Virus record (IMG/VR): IMGVR_UViG_3300020472_000116
Coordinates: 1 to 30,514 of that record
Length of the DNA stretch: 30,514 nt
Direction: 5' to 3' (one strand)
Source: a virus
Position 1 is the stretch's first letter. The number at the start of each line of letters is the position of its first letter. Positions 20,565-29,486 of this stretch are shown here, piece by piece. Below the pieces are notes generated by a model. The model saw only the letters and a list, made by a program, of their open reading frames with translations, searched no databases and was not told where the DNA came from. A program made the translations under genes and the position numbers.

Positions 20565-23220
20565 GCGTGTAGGAAAGCCTACAGGAGAAACAACAAAGGC
20601 AGGTAGACCTGTTTATAAAACTGAGACAGGCGAAAGACGCTCAGAGTTTTCTACTACTATTCCTTTAGCTAACGGTAAATGGGTTAATATTCCTAGTATT
20701 CATAATGGCAAGTACTACACGGAAAAAGAATTAAAAAAAGCAGTAGAAGAAAAACGTATGATTCCTACAAGTGAACATGATAGTGAAAAAGAAGCTATTG
20801 AAGCTGCTAAAAAACGCAGTAAAAATTTAAATAAAGGTGGTATTACATTAAAGAATTACATTAAAGCCCACAAAGGTACGCTTATTAATGGTGAGATAGT
20901 TTATCCAGATAAGAAAACGGATATTGAAAAACCAGAATTTATAACAGACGGTTTGCCTAATCCCTATTCAGATATAAAACCTGAAGTTATAACAGGTAAA
21001 GAGCCTATACCAAAAAAGTTAGATGATGGTGGCGCACGACCAGTAGCACCATTAAAGACTCTATTTCCAATTAAAGCTTATAATGAGCTTCCGCAAGTGA
21101 AGGTTGAACAGAAACCCGGTGCTAAGAGAACTTGGTTAGATGTACATGGCCCCGGTAGACCTATGATTGGGCCACAAATTTTAGATCCACGTGTTACTAC
21201 CCCCGGCCCCAGACAAATATTACCACCACCTACCGTAAATCCTTTTAGCAAAAAGATGCAAGAGTATGTTGCCCCAAAACGAAAATTGCATCAAGAAAAC
21301 ATGAAGGGTATTAAGGATCAGTTGGATGCAGGTATGATTAATGAAGCTCAAGCACAACAAATGTGGAAAGCTAGAGAAAAAACTTACCAAGAGGAATTAA
21401 ATAAAGATCCTGAATATGTAAAACTTAGAGATGAATTTTTTAAAAATCAGCCCAAGCCAAAGGCAGTACCTATTAAAAGTAAAGATAATAAAAGAATAGC
21501 TGATTACATAAAAGAATTACGAGAAGCTAAACAAAAGTTTAATGTGGCTGTTGAGCCACAACAACAAAAACAAGCTATAGGTCAAATACCTTGGCATCTT
21601 GTCGCTCAAATGCAATCAGGAGCGAAAAATAAATTTAATAAAGGTGGAGCAACAATGGAACAACAAATGGAATTATTTGACGATGGTGGACTTAAAGATG
21701 AAGGTGGAATGACTGATAAAGAATCTGGTAATAAAGTACCTTCTGGTTCAACTCGTAAAGAAGTACGAGATGATATTCCTGCTATGGTTAGTGAGGGTGA
21801 ATTTATTTTTCCTGCTGATGTAACACGTTATATCGGTTTAGATAGATTAATGGAATTAAGACAAGACGCTAAGATGGGTTTACAAAAAATGGAAATGATG
21901 GGGCAGATGGGTAACTCTGATGAAGCGGTACTTCCTGATGATACACCTTTTGATATGGATGATATTATTGTAATTGATGATATGGCTGTAGGTGGTTCTG
22001 TTGATGATGATGACGTTATGAATATGGATTTAACAATGGCTATTGGTGGAAATATTGGTGGTGATACAGACGTAATGAATACCGATATGAGTATGCAAAT
22101 GGCTGAAGGTGGTGATACTACGTATGCAACTAAAAAAGTAAAGTACATTAATGATAAAGGTGAGATTAAATATATTATGCACGATTGGATGGATCGGCCT
22201 ATGACAGCTATTCCTGCAGGATATACAGTTGCGCCAGATCAGTCGGAAGAAACAGAACCAACACCTACTCCGACACCTACACCGCAAACTCCTGCACCAG
22301 ATGACGATGATGATAAGCTAGATCCTATGAAAATGCAAGAAGATGCAGAAAGATCTGCAGGAGTAACAGCTAAACGATTAGGAATGTCAACAGAAGACTA
22401 CCTAAAGTTACCTATGAAAACACGTTTTGCTTTATTAGGACAGGAACTAAATGTCATGCGTGGCAATGAATTAGATATGAATGTTAGAGATCAAATTATA
22501 CAAAGTGGTGGTCAAGGTGGCGATACAGGCTTTGGTTTAATTGGAGGTCTACTAGGTGGCATTGGTAATTTCTTTGATAAAGATGGTGATGGCTCTATGT
22601 TTACTTCAACAAGTGCAGACGGTACAGTAACAAACTGGTACGGTCAAGTCATTAGACAGTTAGATAAAAAACAACTCGCTGCACTAGGTACATTTAATAA
22701 TGAAACAGGTAGATGGTCAGGTGGACAACAGCGAACTAATATTAGTAATGTTAATAGACAAAGTAATACAGGAAATAGATCAAGCAGTGGTAGTAGTCGC
22801 AAGTCAACTACTTCAGGCGTGAGCAACCAAGATAAAGCATGGCAAGCTGACAAAGATTTTGCAAGAATAGGTAGAGCAAAAGAACAAAGAATGGATGGTG
22901 CTACAGGTTATGATGCTTCTGCAAAAACAAAACGCATAAGAGATGATAATAAAGGTATAGCAGCTGAAAACTTTAGAGCAAAAGAGGCTAAAGGCCCATC
23001 AATGGGAGCAGATACAGGTAGCTATAAAACACCTAGTGTATCAAAAGCACAAAAACAAACAGAATCTAGAATTGAAAAACAAAGAGATTTAGCAGGATCA
23101 AAAGATAAAACAGCTAAAGATGTAGCTTCACGTAGAGGATTTGCATCAGGAACAATGGTAACTAAACCAAAAAAGAAACCAACAACACAGAGGAAGACTT
23201 TAGTAAAAAGGAAATCCTAA
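20542..23220 (+). CDS. Large internal virion / structural protein (892 aa)
   Basis: Residues 20-95 form a compact domain with GKWVNIPSIHNGKYYTEKEL, seen fused to various phage virion proteins. KGG segments follow (NKGGITLKNY at 98-107, later FNKGGATM). The central block VPSGSTRKEVRDDIPAMVSE with EFIFPADVTRYIGLDRLMELR (about residues 397-440) is one I recognise from marine short-tailed phages. Acidic and Pro-rich stretches (PTPTPTPTP, DDDDD) and a DKDGDG loop follow, then a basic C-terminus. It may be an ejection or inner-core protein. The start overlaps the 53-aa gene by 23 bases. Confidence 0.6.
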   Translation: MQTKSIRKRVGKPTGETTKAGRPVYKTETGERRSEFSTTIPLANGKWVNIPSIHNGKYYTEKELKKAVEEKRMIPTSEHDSEKEAIEAAKKRSKNLNKGGITLKNYIKAHKGTLINGEIVYPDKKTDIEKPEFITDGLPNPYSDIKPEVITGKEPIPKKLDDGGARPVAPLKTLFPIKAYNELPQVKVEQKPGAKRTWLDVHGPGRPMIGPQILDPRVTTPGPRQILPPPTVNPFSKKMQEYVAPKRKLHQENMKGIKDQLDAGMINEAQAQQMWKAREKTYQEELNKDPEYVKLRDEFFKNQPKPKAVPIKSKDNKRIADYIKELREAKQKFNVAVEPQQQKQAIGQIPWHLVAQMQSGAKNKFNKGGATMEQQMELFDDGGLKDEGGMTDKESGNKVPSGSTRKEVRDDIPAMVSEGEFIFPADVTRYIGLDRLMELRQDAKMGLQKMEMMGQMGNSDEAVLPDDTPFDMDDIIVIDDMAVGGSVDDDDVMNMDLTMAIGGNIGGDTDVMNTDMSMQMAEGGDTTYATKKVKYINDKGEIKYIMHDWMDRPMTAIPAGYTVAPDQSEETEPTPTPTPTPQTPAPDDDDDKLDPMKMQEDAERSAGVTAKRLGMSTEDYLKLPMKTRFALLGQELNVMRGNELDMNVRDQIIQSGGQGGDTGFGLIGGLLGGIGNFFDKDGDGSMFTSTSADGTVTNWYGQVIRQLDKKQLAALGTFNNETGRWSGGQQRTNISNVNRQSNTGNRSSSGSSRKSTTSGVSNQDKAWQADKDFARIGRAKEQRMDGATGYDASAKTKRIRDDNKGIAAENFRAKEAKGPSMGADTGSYKTPSVSKAQKQTESRIEKQRDLAGSKDKTAKDVASRRGFASGTMVTKPKKKPTTQRKTLVKRKS

Positions 23221-23259
23221 TTAGCTACCCAACTTAGTTGGCCCTTAAAGGAGAAAATT

Positions 23260-24120
23260 ATGGAACAAACAACTGCAATAGAAGAAGTACAACCTGAAAC
23301 CAAGAAGATGATCATAAATAGACCATCTGCAAATCGAGAAAGAATTAAACAAGATGAAGCTGAACTTGCTGCTTTAATGGAAAAAGATAAAGTTGTAGAA
23401 GAGGTTACGGAAGAAACAGATGAAAACTTATCTAAAGAAGAAAAGACTTTTAAGAAGCGGTATGGTGATTTGCGTAGGCATATGCAAACAAAAGATAAAG
23501 AGTTTCAAGATCAGATAAATCAACTTAGATCTCAACTGGAAGAAAGCACTAAGCAAGAAATTAAATTGCCAAAGTCTGAAGAAGATATAGAAGAATGGGC
23601 TAAGAAGTATCCAGATGTTGCAGGAATAGTAGAAACTATTGCAATTAAAAAAGCAAAAGAACAAGCCAATTCTATAGAAGAACGTGTAAAAGAACTTTCT
23701 GAAATGCAAAAGGATGTTACACGTGAAAAGGCTGAAACAGAATTATTACAGTTTCATCCTGACTTTAACGAAATTAAAGAAACAGATGAGTTCCATGAGT
23801 GGGCAGATGAGCAACCTAAGTGGGTACAAGATGCCCTTTATGAAAATGAAAATGACGCTAGATCTGCAGCAAGAGCTATTGATTTATACAAGTCAGATAA
23901 AGGAATAGGCAAAAAAAGAGTAGCTAAAAATGATGCTGCTAAATCCGTTAGTACAAAAGGAAGTAGAACTTCTCCTGAAACTAATGAAGCTAATTCCTTT
24001 TTAAAAGAATCAGAAGTAAACAGAATGTCAACAAAAGAATACGAAAAAAATGCTGACGTAATAATGGAAGCTATCCGTAGTAACAAGTTTATTTATGATA
24101 TAAGTGGCACGGCTAGATAA
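23260..24120 (+). CDS. Capsid scaffolding protein
   Basis: The 286-aa protein is highly charged and helical with coiled-coil segments (KDKEFQDQINQLRSQLEEST and similar at about 78-105). It lies between the portal region and the major capsid gene, as scaffolds do. A central EFHEWADEQPKWVQDALYEN resembles a short conserved region of podovirus scaffolds. The C-terminal 35 residues (EVNRMSTKEYEKNADVIMEA) would contact the coat protein. It is not expected in the mature head. AAAGGAGAAAATT precedes the ATG. Confidence 0.7.
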   Translation: MEQTTAIEEVQPETKKMIINRPSANRERIKQDEAELAALMEKDKVVEEVTEETDENLSKEEKTFKKRYGDLRRHMQTKDKEFQDQINQLRSQLEESTKQEIKLPKSEEDIEEWAKKYPDVAGIVETIAIKKAKEQANSIEERVKELSEMQKDVTREKAETELLQFHPDFNEIKETDEFHEWADEQPKWVQDALYENENDARSAARAIDLYKSDKGIGKKRVAKNDAAKSVSTKGSRTSPETNEANSFLKESEVNRMSTKEYEKNADVIMEAIRSNKFIYDISGTAR

Positions 24121-24126
24121 AAAGTC

Positions 24127-24154
24127 TTGACATTTAAGTATTTATAACTATAAC
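24127..24154 (+). promoter_or_regulatory. Promoter upstream of the major capsid gene
   Basis: A perfect -35 TTGACA (24127-24132), 16 bases, then TATAAC (24149-24154) in a 241-base gap in an otherwise gene-packed arm. Transcription would start near 24161 and carry about a 200-base leader before the capsid ATG, giving the coat gene its own supply of message. Confidence 0.55.
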
Positions 24155-24171
24155 TATAAGTACAATAGTAT

Positions 24172-24199
24172 TATGTAGCTCCAATAGGCTACCTACATA
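24172..24199 (+). repeat. Leader hairpin upstream of the capsid gene
   Basis: TATGTAG (24172-24178) pairs with CTACATA (24193-24199); alternatively GTAGC (24175-24179) pairs with GCTAC (24188-24192). The two share the 5' arm, so they are mutually exclusive. No U-tract follows, so this is a leader or stability structure rather than a terminator. The rest of the 24121-24361 gap shows only AT-rich sequence and a short ATAACTATAACT repeat. Confidence 0.5.
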
Positions 24200-24361
24200 G
24201 TACAACCATAGCAAACATCAAATGTTAATGCTAGACTAACCTAATATCTTTAAGCCCAAATATTTATGTAGGCATACATATGTATCTTGCACCTTAAAAG
24301 AATTAGCCTCTAATACTACAATTGAATTTGCATCTGTAGAAAAGCTATAAGGAGAAATCAA

Positions 24362-25435
24362 ATGGCGTTTTCAACTGCAACAGGTTATGGCAATTTACCT
24401 AATGGTAATTTTAGTCCTATAATCTACTCCAAGCAGGTACAGCTTGCATTTCGTAAGTCTACTGTTGTTGGAGAAATAACTAACTCAGATTACTTTGGTG
24501 AAATTTCAAATCAAGGTGATACTGTTAAGATCATTAAAGAGCCAGAGGTATCCGTAAGTTCTTACTCAAGGGGTACTACAGTTACGGCTCAAGACCTAGA
24601 TGATGAAGAGTTTTCTCTTACTGTTGATAAAGCAAACTATTATGCTTTTAAGATGGATGACATAGAAGAAGCTCACAGTCATGTAAACTTTATGGAGCTT
24701 GCAACGAGTAGAGCTGCTTATAGATTAGCTGATAACTATGATCAAGAAGTTCTTGCATATTTATCTGGTTACTCTCAAGCAAATGCACATGAAGTTGGTA
24801 GTGCAGTAAATACATCAGTTAATGGTGTAAGAGCCGTTTCTACTGCAGGAACAGACGAACTTCTTACTTCAATGAAATTGATTAAGAGTTCATTTGCCAG
24901 TATTACAACATCATCTGCAGGAGATCACTCTATCCCTGTAGTAAACTTAACAGGTGGAGCTACTTCTGTAGGCACTGCAGCTGTTACACCAATGGTTGTT
25001 GTTAATCGTATGGCAAGACTGTTAAATCAACAGCAGGTAGATACACAAGACAGATGGATTGTTATTGACCCTGTGTTCCTAGAGCTACTTGGTGACGAGA
25101 ACTCTAAGTTGATGAATGCAGACTTTGGTGGCGCAGGAAAACTGCAAAATGGACTAGTACTTAATAACCTAGCAGGTTTTAAAGTATATGTCTCAAGCAA
25201 CATGCCGTCTGTAGGAACTGGTTCAGGTACTTCAGGCACTGCTAACCAAAACGCAAACTATGGTGTTCTTGTTGCAGGACATGGTTCAGCTATCGCTACT
25301 GCTGAACAACTAAGTAAGACCGAGACATACCGTGACCCTGACAGCTTTGCTGACATTGTGCGCGGCATGCATTTGTATGGCAGAAAAATACTTCGTCCTG
25401 AAGCTATTGTTACTGCTAAGTACAACGCAGGTTAA
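24362..25435 (+). CDS. Major capsid protein
   Basis: The 357-aa protein begins MAFSTATGYGNLPNGNFSPI and shows a coat-protein pattern: SKQVQLAFRKSTVVGEI, GDTVKIIKEPEVSVSSYSRG, DKANYYAFKMDDIEEAHSHV, then a LADNYDQEVLAYL spine-helix segment, the IVIDPVFLELLGDENSKLMN block and GSAIATAEQLSKTETYRDPD at the end. The order matches HK97-fold coat proteins of phages with a separate scaffold. Its own promoter, the preceding scaffold, and the following decoration gene plus terminator support the identity. Confidence 0.85.
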   Translation: MAFSTATGYGNLPNGNFSPIIYSKQVQLAFRKSTVVGEITNSDYFGEISNQGDTVKIIKEPEVSVSSYSRGTTVTAQDLDDEEFSLTVDKANYYAFKMDDIEEAHSHVNFMELATSRAAYRLADNYDQEVLAYLSGYSQANAHEVGSAVNTSVNGVRAVSTAGTDELLTSMKLIKSSFASITTSSAGDHSIPVVNLTGGATSVGTAAVTPMVVVNRMARLLNQQQVDTQDRWIVIDPVFLELLGDENSKLMNADFGGAGKLQNGLVLNNLAGFKVYVSSNMPSVGTGSGTSGTANQNANYGVLVAGHGSAIATAEQLSKTETYRDPDSFADIVRGMHLYGRKILRPEAIVTAKYNAG

Positions 25436-25449
25436 AGGGAGACTAGAAA

Positions 25450-25977
25450 ATGGCTACAATTACTTCTTTAAAAGTTGATGCTAGGGGTTCTGGTAACAGA
25501 GGAAGAATGCCTTACTTTGTTCAAACTACTCTAGACTTCTCCCATGCTGATATTGATGCTCTTAGTGCAGGTGATATTGTTGAAGCAATTACTGTTCCTG
25601 CTAATACTATGGTAGTAACAGCAGGGGCTGAAATGATTACAACAGTACAATCGGGTGCTGATGGCAATACTGTAAACTTAGGTATTACAGGTACAGACGT
25701 AGACGCTTATGTGGCTGCAATTGACATAGATGATGATGCAAGTAATTTATCTTCTGGTGTTGGTTACTTAACCGCTGCGGCAACTGCGGCTAATCCTATT
25801 ATTTTAGGATCGGCTGATACCATTGATCTTGAGTTACAAGCAACTTCTACTGCCCCAACTGAAGGAAAGATTCGTATCTTTGCTGTTCTATTGGATGTAG
25901 ATGGAATGGGTATTGAATCAACAGGTGGAGTTGCGGCACTAGCTGCTGCTGAAGCAGACAGAGATCTGTTAGCTTAA
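25450..25977 (+). CDS. Capsid-associated structural (decoration-like) protein
   Basis: The 175-aa protein lies 14 bases after the capsid gene in the same transcription unit. It is Ala/Thr/Asp-rich and beta-rich (VEAITVPANTMVVTAGAEMI, NTVNLGITGTDVDAYVAAID, TIDLELQATSTAPTEGKIRI). Its composition and position suggest a head decoration or other abundant virion protein. No family is named with confidence. GGGAGACTAGAAA is its ribosome site; an intrinsic terminator follows the stop. Confidence 0.6.
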   Translation: MATITSLKVDARGSGNRGRMPYFVQTTLDFSHADIDALSAGDIVEAITVPANTMVVTAGAEMITTVQSGADGNTVNLGITGTDVDAYVAAIDIDDDASNLSSGVGYLTAAATAANPIILGSADTIDLELQATSTAPTEGKIRIFAVLLDVDGMGIESTGGVAALAAAEADRDLLA

Positions 25978-25993
25978 CTTGACTATACTAATT

Positions 25994-26023
25994 GAGGGGG
26001 CAGGGAGACTTGCCCTCTCTTTT
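25994..26023 (+). terminator. Intrinsic terminator after the capsid/decoration pair
   Basis: GAGGGGGCA (25994-26002) pairs with TGCCCTCTC (26011-26019), a GC-rich nine-position stem with one G-U wobble and an 8-base loop, followed by TTTT. It closes the unit opened by the promoter at 24127 and limits read-through into the tail genes. Confidence 0.75.
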
Positions 26024-26040
26024 AACATAAAGGATTTTTA

Positions 26041-26511
26041 ATGGCTATTACTACTGCAATATGTAATTCATTTAAAACAGAATTACTCAAAGGCTATCAC
26101 GACTTACACGGCAGTAGTACTATTAAGATGGCTTTGATTAAAGATAGCCCTAGTGGTACTTACAATAAGTCCACAACAAATTACACAAACGTAACAGGAA
26201 GTTCTGATGAGGTATCAGCCAGTGGAACAAACTATTCCACAGGTGGATATACTCTAACTAATGTAGCTGTGTCGCTCTCTAGTGATACGGCTATTGTTGA
26301 TTTTGACGATGTAGTAATATCAAGTGCATCATTCTCTGCAGATGGTGCAATCATCTACGAAACAGAAGCTAGAGGTGAATCAGGTTCAACAGAAACTGGT
26401 AAAGCAATAGCAGTAATAAGTTTTGGTAGTACACAAACATCTACTAATGGTACGTTCACGATTACTATACCATCAGCAGGTGCTTCAACAGCAATTATAA
26501 GGATCGCATAG
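26041..26511 (+). CDS. Probable tail/neck structural protein (156 aa)
   Basis: The protein begins MAITTAICNSFKTELLKGYH and is rich in Ser/Thr/Ile beta segments (IKMALIKDS, YTLTNVAVSLSS, AIVDFDDVVIS, AISFGSTQTSTNGTFTITIP). The pattern of an N-terminal helix followed by a Ser/Thr-rich beta sandwich is familiar from tail-adaptor and virion proteins preceding fiber genes in related-looking phages. It sits just upstream of the fiber (stop and GTG overlap, TAGTG). A ribosome site AAAGGA lies 7 bases before the ATG. Confidence 0.5.
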   Translation: MAITTAICNSFKTELLKGYHDLHGSSTIKMALIKDSPSGTYNKSTTNYTNVTGSSDEVSASGTNYSTGGYTLTNVAVSLSSDTAIVDFDDVVISSASFSADGAIIYETEARGESGSTETGKAIAVISFGSTQTSTNGTFTITIPSAGASTAIIRIA

Positions 26512-29123
26512 TGGCTTTAGTTGTAAAAGACAGAGTTAAAGAAACAACTACAACAACTGGTACAGGTACAGTTACACTAGGTGGTGCTGTATCTGGGTTT
26601 CAGACTTTTACTTCCGTATTATCTAATGCCGATACAACTTACTATGCTATTATAGATTATACTAATAATGATTTTGAAGTAGGACTAGGAACATTTACAT
26701 CTAGTGGCACAACACTAGCACGTACAACTATACTGGAAAGTTCTAATTCTGGTAGTGCAGTAGACTTAGAGAGTGGAACTAAAGAAGTCTTTATTACCTA
26801 TCCTGCAGAAAAGTCTGTGTATCTTGATGCAAGTAACCAACTTGTAATCAATGGAACTGCAGTAACGGCTAGTGCAACTGACCTTAATCTTATTGATGGG
26901 ATTACAAACGGCACAGTGATTGCAAGTAAAGCCATTATTACTGACAGCAATAAAGACATATCGGGTGGTCGTAACATTACAATCTCTGGTGAGTTAGATG
27001 CTGCTACTTTAGATATAAGTGGTAACGCTGACATTGATGGAACACTTGAAGCTGATGCCATAACTATAGATGGAGTAACACTAGCAGAAACAATCAGCGA
27101 TACTGTTGGTGCAATGGTATCTAGTAATACCGAAACAAATATTACCGTTACCTACGATGACTCTGATAATACATTAGACTTTGTTATTGGAACACTTAAT
27201 CAAGACACAACAGGAACAGCCGATAACTTTACTGTAAGTGCTAACAACAGTACAGATGAAACTGTTTACCCTGTATTCGTAGACGGAGCGACAGGAAGCC
27301 AAGGTGCAGAGACAGATACAGGTCTTACCTACAACCCTTCTACTGGTCTTTTAACTTCTACTGGATTCTCAGGAAATTTAACAGGAACACTACAGACAGC
27401 AGCTCAAGCTAATGTTACTTCTCTAGGTACATTAACAACTTTAACAATAGACAATGTTATTATCAATGGTTCTACTATAGGCCACACTGGAGATACAGAC
27501 TTAATGACTGTAGCTAGTGGGGTATTGACTGTTGCAGGAGAAGTAGATGCTACAAGTTTAGATATAAGTGGTGATGTAGATGTAGATGGCACACTTGAAG
27601 CAGACGCTATTACAGTTAATGGAACAGCATTATCTTCAGTTATTTCAGGTACTACTGTAGATCTTGCTACAAGTATTACTATAAGTGCTAATAATAGTAC
27701 AGATGAAACAGTGTATCCTTTGTTTGTAGATGGTGCAACTGGAACACAAGGGGCAGAAACAGATACTGGATTAACTTACAATCCTTCTAGTGGTATGCTT
27801 ACCTCTACAGGATTTACAGGTGCATTAACAGGTAATGCAAGTACAGCAACTATATTAGAAACTGCTAGAACTTTGGGTGGAGTTTCCTTTAATGGCTCTG
27901 CTAATATTAATCTTCCCGGTGTGAACACTGCAGGTAATCAAAATACAAGTGGTAATGCTGCTACAGCTACTCTCGCATCTACAGTTACAGTTACAGATAG
28001 TACAGCCAATACAAACTTTCCTGTAGTATTTCACGATGAAAGCAATTCTTTACTTGACGATACTGGAGCTTTAAGGTATAATCCAAGTACAGGTGAATTA
28101 CTTGTACCAAAGCTAACAGTAGCAGGTGCAACAACTGTTGTTGACACTGTTACTATGAATGCTGCTAATGCTATAGTATTTGAGGGTGCAACTGCAGATG
28201 CCCATGAAACCACATTAAGTATAGTTGATCCTACTGCTGATCATACACAATATTTAATTAATCAGGGTGGATATATTCCTGTACTGGCTGCAGCTACTAC
28301 AACAGCGATTACTTCTACACCTGCAGAACTAAATATACTTGATGGTGTTACAAGTACAGCCGCAGAACTTAACATACTAGACGGTGTCACAAGTACTGCA
28401 GCAGAGCTTAATATACTTGACGGTGTGACTTCAACAGCAGCTGAACTTAATATACTTGATGGAGTTACCGCAACTACTGCTGAAATTAATTTAATAGATG
28501 GTGGTACAAGTAGAGGTACTACAGCCGTAGCTTCAGGGGATGGCATATTAATTAATGATGCAGGTACAATGCGTATGACAAACGTAGATACTGTGTCAAC
28601 ATATTTTGCTTCTCACAATGTAGGTGGTGGCAATATTGTAACTACAGGTGCATTAAACTCTGGAAGTATTACAAGTGGGTTTGGCACTATTGACACTGGT
28701 AGTTCTGCTATTACAACAACTGGCTTAATCTCTGGTGGTTCGTTAGATATAGATAATGTTCTTATTAACGGAACAACTATTGGTCATACAGACGATACAG
28801 ATTTAATTACTGTTGCAGATGGTCTTGTGACTATTGCAGGAGAGATTAGTACTACAACACTAGATATTGGTGGAACAAATGTCACCTCAACAGCAGCTGA
28901 ACTGAATATACTTGATGGTGTAACCTCTACTGCTACTGAACTAAACATTATGGATGGAAATACTTCAGCATCCTCTACAACATTAGCAGATGCAGATAGG
29001 GTTGTAGCAAATGATAATGGTACTATGAAACAGGTTGCACTTACCGATATTAAAACTTACTTGACAAGTGCAGGATACGCTTCACAAGATGACGCTACAG
29101 CATTAGCAATAGCATTAGGATAG
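26511..29123 (+). CDS. Large tail fiber with multiple internal repeats
   Basis: The 870-aa protein (GTG start) opens with an N-terminal domain (ALVVKDRVKETTTTTGTGTV, about residues 1-110), a probable attachment to the virion, then Ser/Thr/Ala-rich beta-helical repeat sequence. A 149-residue unit is duplicated (start points 27240 and 27687), and TSTAAELNILDGV repeats occur at 28311-28505 and 28884-28961. The C-terminal TLADADRVVANDNGTMKQVA is a typical fiber linker. Such trimeric fibers bind the host surface. High repetition is expected to drive recombination. No cleavage or chaperone domain was recognised. Confidence 0.8.
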   Translation: MALVVKDRVKETTTTTGTGTVTLGGAVSGFQTFTSVLSNADTTYYAIIDYTNNDFEVGLGTFTSSGTTLARTTILESSNSGSAVDLESGTKEVFITYPAEKSVYLDASNQLVINGTAVTASATDLNLIDGITNGTVIASKAIITDSNKDISGGRNITISGELDAATLDISGNADIDGTLEADAITIDGVTLAETISDTVGAMVSSNTETNITVTYDDSDNTLDFVIGTLNQDTTGTADNFTVSANNSTDETVYPVFVDGATGSQGAETDTGLTYNPSTGLLTSTGFSGNLTGTLQTAAQANVTSLGTLTTLTIDNVIINGSTIGHTGDTDLMTVASGVLTVAGEVDATSLDISGDVDVDGTLEADAITVNGTALSSVISGTTVDLATSITISANNSTDETVYPLFVDGATGTQGAETDTGLTYNPSSGMLTSTGFTGALTGNASTATILETARTLGGVSFNGSANINLPGVNTAGNQNTSGNAATATLASTVTVTDSTANTNFPVVFHDESNSLLDDTGALRYNPSTGELLVPKLTVAGATTVVDTVTMNAANAIVFEGATADAHETTLSIVDPTADHTQYLINQGGYIPVLAAATTTAITSTPAELNILDGVTSTAAELNILDGVTSTAAELNILDGVTSTAAELNILDGVTATTAEINLIDGGTSRGTTAVASGDGILINDAGTMRMTNVDTVSTYFASHNVGGGNIVTTGALNSGSITSGFGTIDTGSSAITTTGLISGGSLDIDNVLINGTTIGHTDDTDLITVADGLVTIAGEISTTTLDIGGTNVTSTAAELNILDGVTSTATELNIMDGNTSASSTTLADADRVVANDNGTMKQVALTDIKTYLTSAGYASQDDATALAIALG
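27240..28133 (+). repeat. Tandem 447-base repeat within the fiber gene
   Basis: The fiber segment beginning at 27240 (ANNSTDETVYPVFVDGATGS) recurs 447 bases later at 27687 (ANNSTDETVYPLFVDGATGT), in frame, 149 codons per unit; synonymous changes are frequent, so duplication is not recent. A weaker third copy begins near 28000 (TDSTANTNFPVVFHDES). Confidence 0.8.
28311..28505 (+). repeat. Five 39-base coding repeats (TSTAAELNILDGV)
   Basis: Four clear 13-codon units start at 28311, 28350, 28389 and 28428, with a degenerate fifth at 28467 (TATTAEINLIDGG). Two more start at 28884 and 28923. Protein identity is much higher than DNA identity, so selection rather than recent copying seems to keep them alike. 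Confidence 0.85.
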
Positions 29124-29126
29124 GAT

Positions 29127-29486
29127 ATGGCAAATACATTTAAAGTAGTTTCACATGACGTAATGCCTGCTTCAGCAGGTACACCAGAGGATCTATACAC
29201 AACACCCTCAAGCACAACAACGGTTGTCTTGGGTTTAATATTATCTAACGTACACACTTCTCAAGTTACAGCATCTGTAAAACTTGTAAGTGATACATCT
29301 GGTGGTGGTAGAGCTGCAACAAATACTACAACCTTCTTGTTAAAAGATGCTCCTATTCCTGTAGGGTCTTCATTAGAAATACTTTCAGGTAATAAGGTGG
29401 TGTTAGAAACTACAGACCAAATAGAGATAGACTGTTCAGTGGCTGATAAAGTGTCAGCAACACTAAGCATTATGGAGATTACTTAA
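29127..29486 (+). CDS. Small beta-rich virion protein (119 aa)
   Basis: The product has TVVLGLILSNVHTSQVTASV, TTFLLKDAPIPVGSSLEIL, NKVVLETTDQIEI and VSATLSIMEIT strands, suggesting a beta sandwich. The layout resembles the 115-aa protein at 12129-12476 (SILVSEDSGNADTVTLTIT, SIYMTAGEIL). Between two fiber-like genes it may be a fiber adaptor or decoration. The start follows the fiber stop by 3 bases (TAGGATATG); the end overlaps the next start (TAATG). Confidence 0.55.
   Translation: MANTFKVVSHDVMPASAGTPEDLYTTPSSTTTVVLGLILSNVHTSQVTASVKLVSDTSGGGRAATNTTTFLLKDAPIPVGSSLEILSGNKVVLETTDQIEIDCSVADKVSATLSIMEIT

Noticed and set aside
22030-22287. 85-codon minus-strand frame in the 892-aa gene
   Set aside because: Cys/Ile-rich antisense frame opposite Met/Asp/Pro repeats; a compositional artefact, like the other antisense frames in the fiber gene.
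23229-23241. CCAAC-TTA-GTTGG as a terminator between the 892-aa and scaffold genes
   Set aside because: Stem is only 5 pairs, loop is 3 bases and there is no U-tract.
25979-26007. TTGACT as a possible promoter for the 156-aa gene
   Set aside because: No -10 at 15-19 bases; the sequence there is the GC-rich terminator arm.
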